Source: CAZABP01 sp964483245 (lineage in GTDB: Bacteria > Planctomycetota > UBA1135 > UBA2386). Taken from it: a stretch of 23,360 bases of DNA. Every line of letters begins with the position of its first letter. Position 1 is the first letter of the stretch. The translations under genes were made by a program, and so were the position numbers. The notes below the pieces were generated by a model that ran no database searches, was not told where the DNA came from, and saw only the letters and a list, made by a program, of their open reading frames with translations. The stretch is taken from assembly GCA_964483245.1 (NCBI GenBank), contig CAZABP010000065.1, positions 1 to 23,360 of the forward strand. Reading direction: 5' to 3'. Of the stretch, positions 15,522 to 22,633 are shown one piece after another.

Positions 15522-16652
15522 ATGAACCGCTACGAGCTGCTGCTCCTCCCCCTGCTGGCTGCGGCCGGCCTCCCCGCCCAGGACAAGATCGCCGACACGC
15601 TGAAGCTGGCCGATGGCAGCGCCGTGCGCTCGGTCGAGATCACGCAGGCCGGCACCTTGAAGATCACCTACAAGAAGGCCGGCAAGGAGGAGTCGGTCGA
15701 CACCGACAAGGTCAAGGAGATCACCTGGTCCGATGCGCCCGAAGCCTGGACCCAGGCGCGAGGGGCCGAGGATCGCGGTGAGCTGCAGAAGGCGGCCGAG
15801 CTTTACATGGAGGCCGCCAAGGCGGCACAGCGGCCGATCCTGCAGGCGGATGCCAGGTTCCTGGCCGGGCGCGCGCTGCTGGCGGCATCCGGCGGGGATG
15901 CGGCGAAGGCGGCCGCGGCCGGTGCCACGCTCAAGACCTACCTCGACGAGAATCCGGACGGCTGGCGCGTGCCGGAGGCGCGGCTGCTGCTGGCGCGGAG
16001 CCTGGCGCGGCAGGGCAAGCTGGACGAGGCGCATGCGGCGGCCAAGGAGGTGGAGTCGACGGCGATGACGCAGGCGTGGGCGCAGATCTGGCAGGCGCGC
16101 GCCCGCGTCGAGCAGGCCGAGATCGAGCTGGCGCAGGGCAAGACCGCGGCCGCACGCAGCACGTTCCAGGGCGCTTCCGGGATCGTCGATGCGATCCTGC
16201 AGCGCGGCCCCGACGACGAGGCCAGCCGCCTGAAGATGCGGACCCTGGTCGGCCAGGGCGAGGCGTTCATCGCCGACAACAAGCTGGACGACGCGCTGCG
16301 GTTCTACCGCGGCCTGGCCGGCTCGGCGCCGCGCGGCAAGCCGGACGAGACCCTGGCCGTGGCACTCGCCGGCGAGGGGCAGACGCTGTACCTGAAGGGC
16401 TCGGCGGGCAAGGACCTGCAGACCCTGCGGCAGGCGCAGGCGAAGCTGGCAGAGGCGAGCCTGATGGACGTCAGCAACGGCAGCGCCGCTGCGAAGGCGC
16501 TGTTCTACAGCGGTCTGACGCTGCTGGCGCTCGGCCCGGAGAAGGAGAAGGACGCCAAGACGCGGGCGCATGCGTACTTCACGCTGGTCGCGCAGAACTA
16601 CACCGACACGCCGTGGGCCGCGCGGGCGCGGGCGGAGATGGAGAAGCGCTGA
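15522..16652 (+). CDS. Exported TPR-like protein with N-terminal beta module
   Basis: 376 residues from ATG 15522; ATG 15507 adds five residues and is equally possible, as neither has a clear Shine-Dalgarno site. Residues 1-19 form a signal peptide (YELLLLPLLAAAGLPAQ). Residues about 24-70 are a small beta-rich unit (LKLADGSAVRSVEI to VDTDKVKEITW), similar to the modules in the DUF481 protein at 7643. The remainder is helical with TPR-like repeats, for example DRGELQKAAELYMEAAKAAQ, ARSLARQGKLDEAHAAAKEV and FIADNKLDDALRFYRGLAG. It follows the long TPR gene after 46 bp and precedes the ExbB gene. Probably a periplasmic partner of the same machine; no enzymatic motif was seen. Confidence 0.75.
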   Translation: MNRYELLLLPLLAAAGLPAQDKIADTLKLADGSAVRSVEITQAGTLKITYKKAGKEESVDTDKVKEITWSDAPEAWTQARGAEDRGELQKAAELYMEAAKAAQRPILQADARFLAGRALLAASGGDAAKAAAAGATLKTYLDENPDGWRVPEARLLLARSLARQGKLDEAHAAAKEVESTAMTQAWAQIWQARARVEQAEIELAQGKTAAARSTFQGASGIVDAILQRGPDDEASRLKMRTLVGQGEAFIADNKLDDALRFYRGLAGSAPRGKPDETLAVALAGEGQTLYLKGSAGKDLQTLRQAQAKLAEASLMDVSNGSAAAKALFYSGLTLLALGPEKEKDAKTRAHAYFTLVAQNYTDTPWAARARAEMEKR

Positions 16653-16662
16653 TCCGCGCCCC

Positions 16663-16702
16663 CGCGGCATGGGCCGACCGCGCGCCGCGAGCCAGTTTTT
16701 TT
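16663..16702 (+). terminator. Possible Rho-independent terminator
   Basis: A six-pair stem, CGCGGC (16663-16668) with GCCGCG (16684-16689), is followed six bases later by seven T residues (16696-16702), the only such T-run I noticed in this GC-rich sequence. The loop is long (15 bases), so strength is uncertain. It lies just after the TPR-like gene and would separate it from exbB. The rest of the gap to 16922 holds only a weak TAGCTT at 16871-16876. Confidence 0.38.
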
Positions 16703-16922
16703 GGTTCCGGCGCCCTCGCGGGACTTCCGCTCGCGCGGTCCGGACAGCAAACTCTCGGCCCCTCCTTGGCCCCGCGCCGCCCCGTCGGCCCGAGGAGGTT
16801 GGTAGAGCGAAGTTCCCCCCCGGGCCCGGGCCGAGCCGCCGCCGTATGAACCGACGATGGTGGTCCTCGTTAGCTTCCCGTCGGCCCCGGCACAACAGTC
16901 CCCTGCAGTCCCCGATCCGTTC

Positions 16923-17651
16923 ATGAGAATCCCGACGACTCTCCTCCGCTGCGCTCCGGCGCTGACCCTGTTCGCGATCTGTGGTGGCCTGACGGCGCAG
17001 GACGCCGCGCAAGGCTCCGCGTCAGCCACCCAGCCAAATGCCATCGTCGACGCGTTCGCCAACGCAGGTCTGATCGGTTGGCTGATCGTGTTGATGTCGG
17101 TCATCTCGGTGGCCCTGATCATCGAGAACTTCATCAACATCAAGCGCGACAAGCTCGCGCCCCCGGGCACGATCGACGAGCTCGAGGCGCTGTTCGATGC
17201 CAGCGAGTTCCAGGAGGCGATGGAGCTCTGCGAGAACGAGAGCAACTACCTCTGCAACGTCGTCTCCGCCGGCCTGGCCAAGCTCGGCCACCCGTTCGAG
17301 ACGATCCAGACCGCCGTGCGCGAGATGGAGGAAGAGGAGGCGCTGAAGCTGTTCCAGAAGGTCGGCTGGCTGTCGCTGATCTCGGCGACGGCACCGATGA
17401 TGGGTCTGTTCGGGACGGTGACCGGCATGTTCGTGACGTTCGGCACGATCGCCGCGGCCGGTGGCTCGGTCAGTCCGGCCACGCTGGCAGGCGGCATCAA
17501 GCTCGCACTGGTCACGACGATCTTCGGTCTGACCGTCGCGATCCCGGTCGGCATGTTCTACTTCGTGCTGCGCAACCGCGTGATCAAGACGACGATCGAG
17601 GTCAACGCGATCGCCGAAGACTTCTTCGAGCGGTTCCGCAAGTCGGCCTGA
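16923..17651 (+). CDS. exbB: MotA/TolQ/ExbB-type proton channel protein
   Basis: 242 residues from ATG 16923, chosen because it gives a signal peptide (residues 1-25, ending GGLTAQ). Members pair with ExbD/TolR in the inner membrane and turn proton flow into motion across the periplasm. Transmembrane helices are visible at about 48-69, 148-172 and 187-216, with a cytoplasmic loop between the first and second. The family core is clear: GWLSLISATAPMMGLFGTVTGM (148-169) and the third helix with LALVTTIFGLTVAIPVGMF. The cytoplasmic loop is rich in Glu near 135-140. It starts a compact exbB-exbD-exbD set. An ATG at 16857 gives a longer protein with no clear leader. Whether it feeds TonB, the secretins or another partner is not shown by sequence. 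Confidence 0.9.
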   Translation: MRIPTTLLRCAPALTLFAICGGLTAQDAAQGSASATQPNAIVDAFANAGLIGWLIVLMSVISVALIIENFINIKRDKLAPPGTIDELEALFDASEFQEAMELCENESNYLCNVVSAGLAKLGHPFETIQTAVREMEEEEALKLFQKVGWLSLISATAPMMGLFGTVTGMFVTFGTIAAAGGSVSPATLAGGIKLALVTTIFGLTVAIPVGMFYFVLRNRVIKTTIEVNAIAEDFFERFRKSA

Positions 17652-17712
17652 GCGTCATGTCCGTGGCCCCCACGCCCCCGATTCCCACCAACCGCGCGAG
17701 GTAGCGCAGCAC

Positions 17713-18246
17713 ATGGCGAATCTCGAAAAGGCTCAAGAAGAGCTCAAGATGGACATGACGCCGATGATCGATTGCGTCTTCCTCTTGATGATCTTCTTCG
17801 TGCTGGTCATCGATCTGAGCCAGCAGGACCTGGAGGATCTGATCCTCCCGAAGGCGACCTACGCGTTGCCGGACGACAAGCCGCCGGAAGTGCGGCCGAT
17901 CGTCAACATCATGCAGGACGGCCGCGTGCTCCATAAGGGCACGGTCTGGTACCGCCCGGAGACGGACGGCAAGAACTTCTCGAAGCTGCACGAGCTGATG
18001 CGGTACTTCAAGCAGTTCGCGATCACCGATCCGTCGATGATCAAGCAGGAGGTGATGGGTGGCGGCAAGACGATGACCGTCATCGAGGCACCGCTGCTGA
18101 TCCGCGCCGACAAGTGGACCGAGTGGCACTACGTCGGCAAGTTCATGGAGGGCTGCGTCGTGCCTGACGCCGCGTTCTACAAGCTCGAATTGGCGATGAG
18201 CGAGAAGGACAAAGAAGAGTCCTATCGCGCCGCCCGGGGGAAGTGA
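17713..18246 (+). CDS. exbD: ExbD/TolR-type motor subunit 1
   Basis: 177 residues. The short cytoplasmic tail ends in MDMTPMID, the ExbD/TolR signature, with the membrane Asp at D20 needed for proton transfer; the single helix is about 17-35. The periplasmic part (about 40-177) is longer than usual because of an insert around 85-125 (GKNFSKLHELMRYFKQ and the Gly-rich EVMGGGKT), before APLLIRADKWTEWHYVGKFMEGC, which resembles the usual ExbD strand-helix end. The gene starts 61 bp after exbB; GAGGT lies about 10 bases before the ATG. exbD-2 follows after three bases, so the two are surely co-translated. Confidence 0.9.
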   Translation: MANLEKAQEELKMDMTPMIDCVFLLMIFFVLVIDLSQQDLEDLILPKATYALPDDKPPEVRPIVNIMQDGRVLHKGTVWYRPETDGKNFSKLHELMRYFKQFAITDPSMIKQEVMGGGKTMTVIEAPLLIRADKWTEWHYVGKFMEGCVVPDAAFYKLELAMSEKDKEESYRAARGK

Positions 18247-18249
18247 GCC

Positions 18250-18834
18250 ATGGCCAGACGCAAATCAGGCATCTCCAAGGCTCAGGAAGAGGCGCAGATG
18301 GACATGACGCCGATGATCGACGTCGTGTTCCTGCTGATCATCTTCTTCCTCTGCATCGACTTCCGCATCCTCGAGTCGAAGCTCCCGGCGTACCTGCCGA
18401 AGGACTCCGGCTCGCAGACGACGCAGGTCGAACCGATCGAGAAACTGTCCGTGCAGATCGTCTGCACGAACTGGGGCACCGAGGTCCCGCGGCGTGCAAC
18501 CGCGAAGCAGACCAAGGACAAAGAAGGCTTCATGATCGACCCGGCGATCATGCTGTACGACCACAAGATCCACTGGCAGGTCAACGCCGTGAAGATCCAG
18601 GACCCGGTCAAGCTCAAGGAAACCCTCGAGAAGATCGCCAAGGATCCGACCAAGCGGCAGCCGGACGCGAGCAAGCCGGGCCAGACCAAGATCATGCCCG
18701 TCGTCATCGAGCCCGGACCGGAGACGACCTACGGCGACGTCGCGATGACCGTCGATGCCGTGACGAACGCTGGGTTCGAAGAGATCCAGTTCGGCGGCGG
18801 CCTCGGCTCCCGCAAGGACGCCGGCAAGCGCTGA
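18250..18834 (+). CDS. exbD: ExbD/TolR-type motor subunit 2
   Basis: 194 residues. The N-terminus SKAQEEAQMDMTPMID is nearly the same as EKAQEELKMDMTPMID in subunit 1, so the two arose by duplication. D24 is the membrane Asp; the helix is about 21-39. The periplasmic domain (about 45-194) has LPAYLPK just after the helix, IVCTNWGTEVPRR at 70-82 and a C-terminal TYGDVAMTVDAVTNAGFEEIQF, the usual ExbD end (helix then strand). It differs strongly from subunit 1 in the periplasm, which suggests different partners. The third, secreted copy at 18918 aligns with this one from LPxxLPK to the end. Confidence 0.9.
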   Translation: MARRKSGISKAQEEAQMDMTPMIDVVFLLIIFFLCIDFRILESKLPAYLPKDSGSQTTQVEPIEKLSVQIVCTNWGTEVPRRATAKQTKDKEGFMIDPAIMLYDHKIHWQVNAVKIQDPVKLKETLEKIAKDPTKRQPDASKPGQTKIMPVVIEPGPETTYGDVAMTVDAVTNAGFEEIQFGGGLGSRKDAGKR

Positions 18835-18840
18835 TCCACG

Positions 18841-18904
18841 CCGCCGCGTAGGTGTCTGACACCCGGTGTACCGGTACAGAGAGTGTCAGACACCTACGCG
18901 GCGG
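18841..18904. repeat. Inverted pair of REP-type palindromes with GTAG feet
   Basis: Two arms, 18841-18862 and 18883-18904, are perfect inverted copies of 22 bases. Each arm is itself a REP-like unit: GTAG directly joined to the palindrome GGTGTCTGACACC (left, 18848-18863), and the mirror ending in CTAC (right, to 18897). The centre holds another perfect palindrome, TGTACCGGTACA (18867-18878). GTAG plus palindrome is the form of REP elements mobilised by REP-associated tyrosine transposases (RAYTs); paired copies are known as BIMEs. No RAYT gene is in the window. It lies between exbD-2 and the secreted ExbD-like gene, ending two bases before AGGAGG. Confidence 0.75.
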
Positions 18905-18906
18905 GC

Positions 18907-18912
18907 AGGAGG
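18907..18912 (+). promoter_or_regulatory. Ribosome binding site of the secreted ExbD-like gene
   Basis: AGGAGG lies five bases before ATG 18918 and decides this start over a GTG at 18852 that is inside the REP pair. The REP hairpin ends at 18904, so folding of the hairpin leaves this site free but directly next to the stem. Confidence 0.75.
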
Positions 18913-18917
18913 ACCTG

Positions 18918-19685
18918 ATGCGCGCACTTTTGGCCGCCGGCTTGCTGCTGAGCGCGCAATGCTCGGCGCCGCAGGAAACGCGCGAGGAAGACTCTGCGGC
19001 TTCGCGCGTGGCGCCGCGCAGCGTCGCCGATGAGCTCGGCGTGATCAGGGTCGACCCGGATCGGATCCGCGCCATGGGAGACGAAGAGGCCGCCGCTTAC
19101 GTGGAACGGCTGTCCGCTGAGCTCGAGCACCGCCGCGAACAGATGCTCGCTGCACCGCGGGACCCCCAGGCCCCACCACGCCCGCTCATCGTCATCCCAG
19201 GGGACACCAACCAGCCCTCGCCAATCGCGCGCGCGCCGTTGCGTGATCCGATCCTCGACACGGAGCTGCCCACAGTCCTACCCAAGGCTCAGGTCGGATC
19301 CGCGCAGCCGTCAGACCCGGCGCGCACCATCCGGCTCGAGATCGTGTGCACCAACTTCGGCACTCAGGTGCCGCGTCGGGAGCCGGGCGCGGAGCAGATC
19401 CCGGGTTCGAAAGCCAGCGTGCTCGAGGGACACGAGATCCACTTCCTGCTGGACGGCGAGCGGATCGACGAGCCCGACGCGCTGCGGCAACGCCTGCTGG
19501 CGCTCGCCGGCGATCCTCGCGCCCGGGTGCCCGATCCCGCCCTTCCCGGCGAGACGATGCTGAAAGCGGTGCTGATCGCGCCAGGCGAAGGCGCGACCTA
19601 TGGCGACGTCGCTGTGACCGTCGACGCCGTGACCAGCGCCGGCTTCAGCGAGATCATCTTCGGCCGCAGGCGGGGCTCGCGCTGA
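18918..19685 (+). CDS. Secreted ExbD-like periplasmic domain without membrane anchor
   Basis: 255 residues. Residues 1-19 form a short signal peptide (MRALLAAGLLLSAQCSAP); C15 may be a lipid-attachment Cys, though SAQC is not a standard lipobox. There is no MDMTPMID and no transmembrane helix. Residues 20-110 are a charged, then Pro-rich spacer. From about 111 the protein follows ExbD-2 closely: DPILDTELPTVLPK, then IVCTNFGTQVPRR at 142-154 and TYGDVAVTVDAVTSAGFSEIIF at 227-248. So the extracytoplasmic part of ExbD-2 was duplicated and given its own export signal. The strong Shine-Dalgarno site decides the start. It may bind the same partner as ExbD-2, or act as a docking or braking piece; this is inference. 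Confidence 0.82.
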   Translation: MRALLAAGLLLSAQCSAPQETREEDSAASRVAPRSVADELGVIRVDPDRIRAMGDEEAAAYVERLSAELEHRREQMLAAPRDPQAPPRPLIVIPGDTNQPSPIARAPLRDPILDTELPTVLPKAQVGSAQPSDPARTIRLEIVCTNFGTQVPRREPGAEQIPGSKASVLEGHEIHFLLDGERIDEPDALRQRLLALAGDPRARVPDPALPGETMLKAVLIAPGEGATYGDVAVTVDAVTSAGFSEIIFGRRRGSR

Positions 19686-19698
19686 GCTCCCGCACTCC

Positions 19699-19723
19699 GG
19701 GCCGGCACCCGCGAGGCCGGTCC
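19699..19723 (+). terminator. Hairpin after the secreted ExbD-like gene
   Basis: GGGCCGGC (19699-19706) pairs with GCCGGTCC (19716-19723), eight pairs including one G-T, with a 9-base loop, 13 bases after the stop codon. There is no T-run. Confidence 0.35.
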
Positions 19724-19765
19724 TGCCTACGTCACCCGCGAACCAGAGCAGCCCTTGAATTCCTG

Positions 19766-19795
19766 CTGGCAGGCTCCCCCCCCCGTCGCTAGCTT
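19766..19795 (+). promoter_or_regulatory. Possible promoter of secretin 2
   Basis: CTGGCA (19766-19771) and TAGCTT (19790-19795) are 18 bases apart, each a partial match to sigma-70 boxes. As at secretin 1, the spacer holds a C-run and the -10 follows GTCGC. Apart from this and the hairpin at 19699, I see nothing in the 294-bp gap. Confidence 0.3.
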
Positions 19796-19979
19796 CTCGC
19801 GCTCTCCAACCCCTATCGGCGGTCGCCGCCCCGACTTCCGACCTTCCGCAGCACCCGCCCGCGCTCGACGACCTCTGCCCTCGCCCGCACTCGAGCCGAG
19901 CCGCTCTCTGACCGCCCCGGTCGCCCTCGCCCCATGCGCGGACCCCCGCGCATGAATCCGAAGCCAAAGCCGCACGAAG

Positions 19980-22502
19980 ATGTTCATGGTTGGCCGTGAC
20001 CCGCTCGTAGCGTTCCTGATCCCCGTCCTGACCTGCGCCGCCACCGTCCCCACGGTCGCGGCTGTCGAAGCCGGCGTCCGCCTGCCGGCTCCGCAGCAGG
20101 AACAGGATCCGATCACCGCGCAACGCAACCGTTTCCTGGTCGAGAAATACCTCGAAGACGCTGCCCGGCTCCGCGCCGAGGGGCGCAACGACGAAGCCCG
20201 CGCGCTGCTGCTGCGGGCCCGCGACCTGATGCCGGGCGACCAGCGCGTGCAGACGGCGCTGGCGTCGCTGGCTGCCGAGACCGGCGACCGCACCGGCACG
20301 GCGCAGACCTATGCCGAGCAGATGCGGCGGCTCTACGAGATCCGCGAACAGCGCGCGATCGCTGACGTGCAGGCGATGCTCGAAGCCGGCCAGCGCGCCG
20401 CGGCGAACCGCGACTACGACGCCGCGATCCAGTCCTACCGCCGCGCGATGATGCAGATCGAGGTCGGCCGCGACATCGCCTGGGGCGAGCTGGCGCAGCG
20501 GACCCGTGCCCTGCTCGCCGAGGCCGAAGACCAGCGCGACAGCCGCCTGCGCGAAGAACAACAGGTCGTCGAGCGCGAGACGCTCCGGCGCCTGCGCGAG
20601 GCCGAGGAGACCGAGCTGGCCCAGCGCCGTGCCCGCGTCGATGGCTACATGGCGACGGCGATCCGCGCGTTCCAGAGCGGGCGCTTCCAGCTGGCGCAGG
20701 ACCTCGCCTACCGCGCCCTTGCGCTCGAGCCGACCAACGAGGACGCCCGCAACCTGCACAACGCCGCCACCAAGGCGCTGCGGGACACGAGCCGGGACCA
20801 GTACTACCAGCGCAAGCGCGACGAATTCCGTCGCATGATGGAGGCGAACGAGGAGCTGCGGACGCCCTATACCGACGTGCTGCGCGTCGACGCGACGATC
20901 TGGGAGAAGGCGGACGTGCGTGCCAAAGGGACGCGCGTCGAGGTGACCGAGAGCCCCGACAACGCCGCGGTGCGCCAGGCGATCCGGACCACGATGGTCC
21001 CGCCGCGGCGCTTCACCGAAGAGAACGGCACGTTCGAAGAGGTCAAGGCGCTGCTCAGCACGCTGACCGGCATTCCGATCATCATCACCCCGGAGGCGCG
21101 CGCGGCGATCGCCGAGGAATCGCTGACGGTCAACATGGACCTGGTCGCGGAGCTCTCGGTCGAGAACTTCCTGACGCAGATGGTGAACCTGTCGCCGAAT
21201 CTCGCCTGGACCGTGCGCAACGGCGTGGTCGAGATCACGACGAAGTCGCTGGCCGGCGGGGACAAGAACCTGCGCACGCACGACATCCGCGACCTGAAGT
21301 TCCCGCTGACGAACTTCACGCCGCCGACGATCAAGGACCTGCCGAGCGGGGACGCGGTCGCGCCGCGGACCGGCGGTGAAGAGGACGACAAGGTCGCCTA
21401 CATCGAAGACGACGCGCTGCTGCTGCAGATCCGTGAGGCGACCGGCCCGGAGAACTGGGAAGGTGACGGCGCCGGCACGCTCGAGATCGACGGCGGCTAC
21501 CTGTTGGTCAACGCCAACCCGAAGATGCAGCAGGCGGTCGAGAAGTTCCTCGACGACCAGCGGCGCTTCGCAACCGCGGTGGTGACCGTCGAGTCGAAGT
21601 TCCTGACCGTCGCGCAGAACTTCCTGCAGCAGATCGGCGTCGACTTCCGCGGCCTCGGCGGCTCCGGCAACAAGGGCAGCAACGCGACGCTCGACGACAT
21701 CACGAACAAGCTCGACGACAACGCATCGCGCGGGCTCGACAACGGCGGCACCGGCGAGGACGCCGGCCACCCGACCTCCGGCGCGTTCTTCAACGACGGC
21801 GGCGACGGCGACGTGCGCGCCCGCACCGAGAACTTCTTTGGCAGCGGCGCGCTCGGCCGCGCGCTGTCGCCGATCGGCGGCGCGACCGCGGCGATCTCGA
21901 TCCTCGACGACCTCGAGGTGCAGATGATCATCCGCGCCGTCGAGAAGCGGCAGAACATCGACGTCGTCAACTCGCAGATCATCACGGTCCTCAACAACAC
22001 GCGCGCCAACGTCGCGGTCATCAACCAGACCAGCTACGTGCGCGACTTCGACGTCGAAGTGGCGCAGGCGTCGTTCATCGCCGACCCGAAGGTCGACGTG
22101 ATCCAGGACGGCATCGTGCTCGATGTGCGGCCGGTCATCTCCTACGACCGCAAGCACATCAAGATGAACCTGCAGCCGACCGTCGCCGAGCTGCAGCGGC
22201 CGATCCCGACGTTCACGACGTCGCTGGCCGGTTCGACGCTGCCGGTCACGCTGCAGCTCCCGGTGCTGACCGTGAAGTCGTTCTCGACGACCGCCGAGAT
22301 TCCCGACGGTGGCTCCGTCCTGATCGGTGGCCTGCGTGAGGTCCTGAGCCGCGAGCGCCGCGCCGAGGTGCCGATCCTCGGCTCGATCCCGCTGATCTCG
22401 TTCTTCTTCAAGCAGGAAGGCGTCGCCGACGAGAACAGCTCGCTGATGGTGCTCGTGCGCGCCACGATCACCGACGTCCGCGACGTCACCGACAACCGCT
22501 GA
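19980..22502 (+). CDS. TPR-bearing secretin (secretin 2)
   Basis: 840 residues from ATG 19980; ATG 19986 is also possible. The N-terminus is an ordinary signal peptide (about 1-28) rather than a lipoprotein signal. TPR-like pairs lie near 50-100 and 218-268, with a long charged coil between (about 175-215). An STN-like region follows near 345-420 (FEEVKALLSTLTGIPIIITPEA to AWTVRNGVVEITTK), then a KH-like N-domain ending in IGVDFRGLGG, a Gly/Asp-rich insert (about 561-635), and the secretin barrel (about 637-837) with VLDVRPVISYDRK, GGSVLIGGLRE and VPILGSIPLISFFF. Domain order and many motifs match the secretin at 9673, so they are paralogues. It is the last gene of the envelope locus. Confidence 0.88.
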   Translation: MFMVGRDPLVAFLIPVLTCAATVPTVAAVEAGVRLPAPQQEQDPITAQRNRFLVEKYLEDAARLRAEGRNDEARALLLRARDLMPGDQRVQTALASLAAETGDRTGTAQTYAEQMRRLYEIREQRAIADVQAMLEAGQRAAANRDYDAAIQSYRRAMMQIEVGRDIAWGELAQRTRALLAEAEDQRDSRLREEQQVVERETLRRLREAEETELAQRRARVDGYMATAIRAFQSGRFQLAQDLAYRALALEPTNEDARNLHNAATKALRDTSRDQYYQRKRDEFRRMMEANEELRTPYTDVLRVDATIWEKADVRAKGTRVEVTESPDNAAVRQAIRTTMVPPRRFTEENGTFEEVKALLSTLTGIPIIITPEARAAIAEESLTVNMDLVAELSVENFLTQMVNLSPNLAWTVRNGVVEITTKSLAGGDKNLRTHDIRDLKFPLTNFTPPTIKDLPSGDAVAPRTGGEEDDKVAYIEDDALLLQIREATGPENWEGDGAGTLEIDGGYLLVNANPKMQQAVEKFLDDQRRFATAVVTVESKFLTVAQNFLQQIGVDFRGLGGSGNKGSNATLDDITNKLDDNASRGLDNGGTGEDAGHPTSGAFFNDGGDGDVRARTENFFGSGALGRALSPIGGATAAISILDDLEVQMIIRAVEKRQNIDVVNSQIITVLNNTRANVAVINQTSYVRDFDVEVAQASFIADPKVDVIQDGIVLDVRPVISYDRKHIKMNLQPTVAELQRPIPTFTTSLAGSTLPVTLQLPVLTVKSFSTTAEIPDGGSVLIGGLREVLSRERRAEVPILGSIPLISFFFKQEGVADENSSLMVLVRATITDVRDVTDNR

Positions 22503-22525
22503 CCGCGGCCATCGCACCCGGGAGC

Positions 22526-22547
22526 CGCGGCCGGCATGCCGGCCGCG
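22526..22547. terminator. Perfect 22-bp GC-rich palindrome
   Basis: The sequence is its own reverse complement over 22 bases, centred on CATG, and lies 24 bases after the secretin 2 stop and before the HAD gene. It could act as a terminator hairpin in a GC-rich genome (no T-run) or as an operator for a dimeric regulator. Confidence 0.4.
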
Positions 22548-22633
22548 CGTGATCCGGGTTACCATCCGCGCCGCTGGCCACGCCGCGGCGCAGACGCAGC
22601 AGCGGAGGCCGAGGGTCGTCCCGAACCGACTGC

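Noticed and set aside
18852..18917. Upstream GTG start for the secreted ExbD-like protein
   Set aside because: It lies within the REP pair, spoils the signal peptide and lacks a ribosome binding site; AGGAGG supports ATG 18918.
19952..19999. 15-residue upstream open frame overlapping the secretin 2 start
   Set aside because: It starts with ATG and ends just inside the secretin gene, but has no ribosome binding site and is short enough to be chance.
19311..22565. 1084-codon minus-strand open frame opposite secretin 2
   Set aside because: Low-complexity Arg/Val/Asp-rich product without motifs, mirrored on a well-supported secretin.
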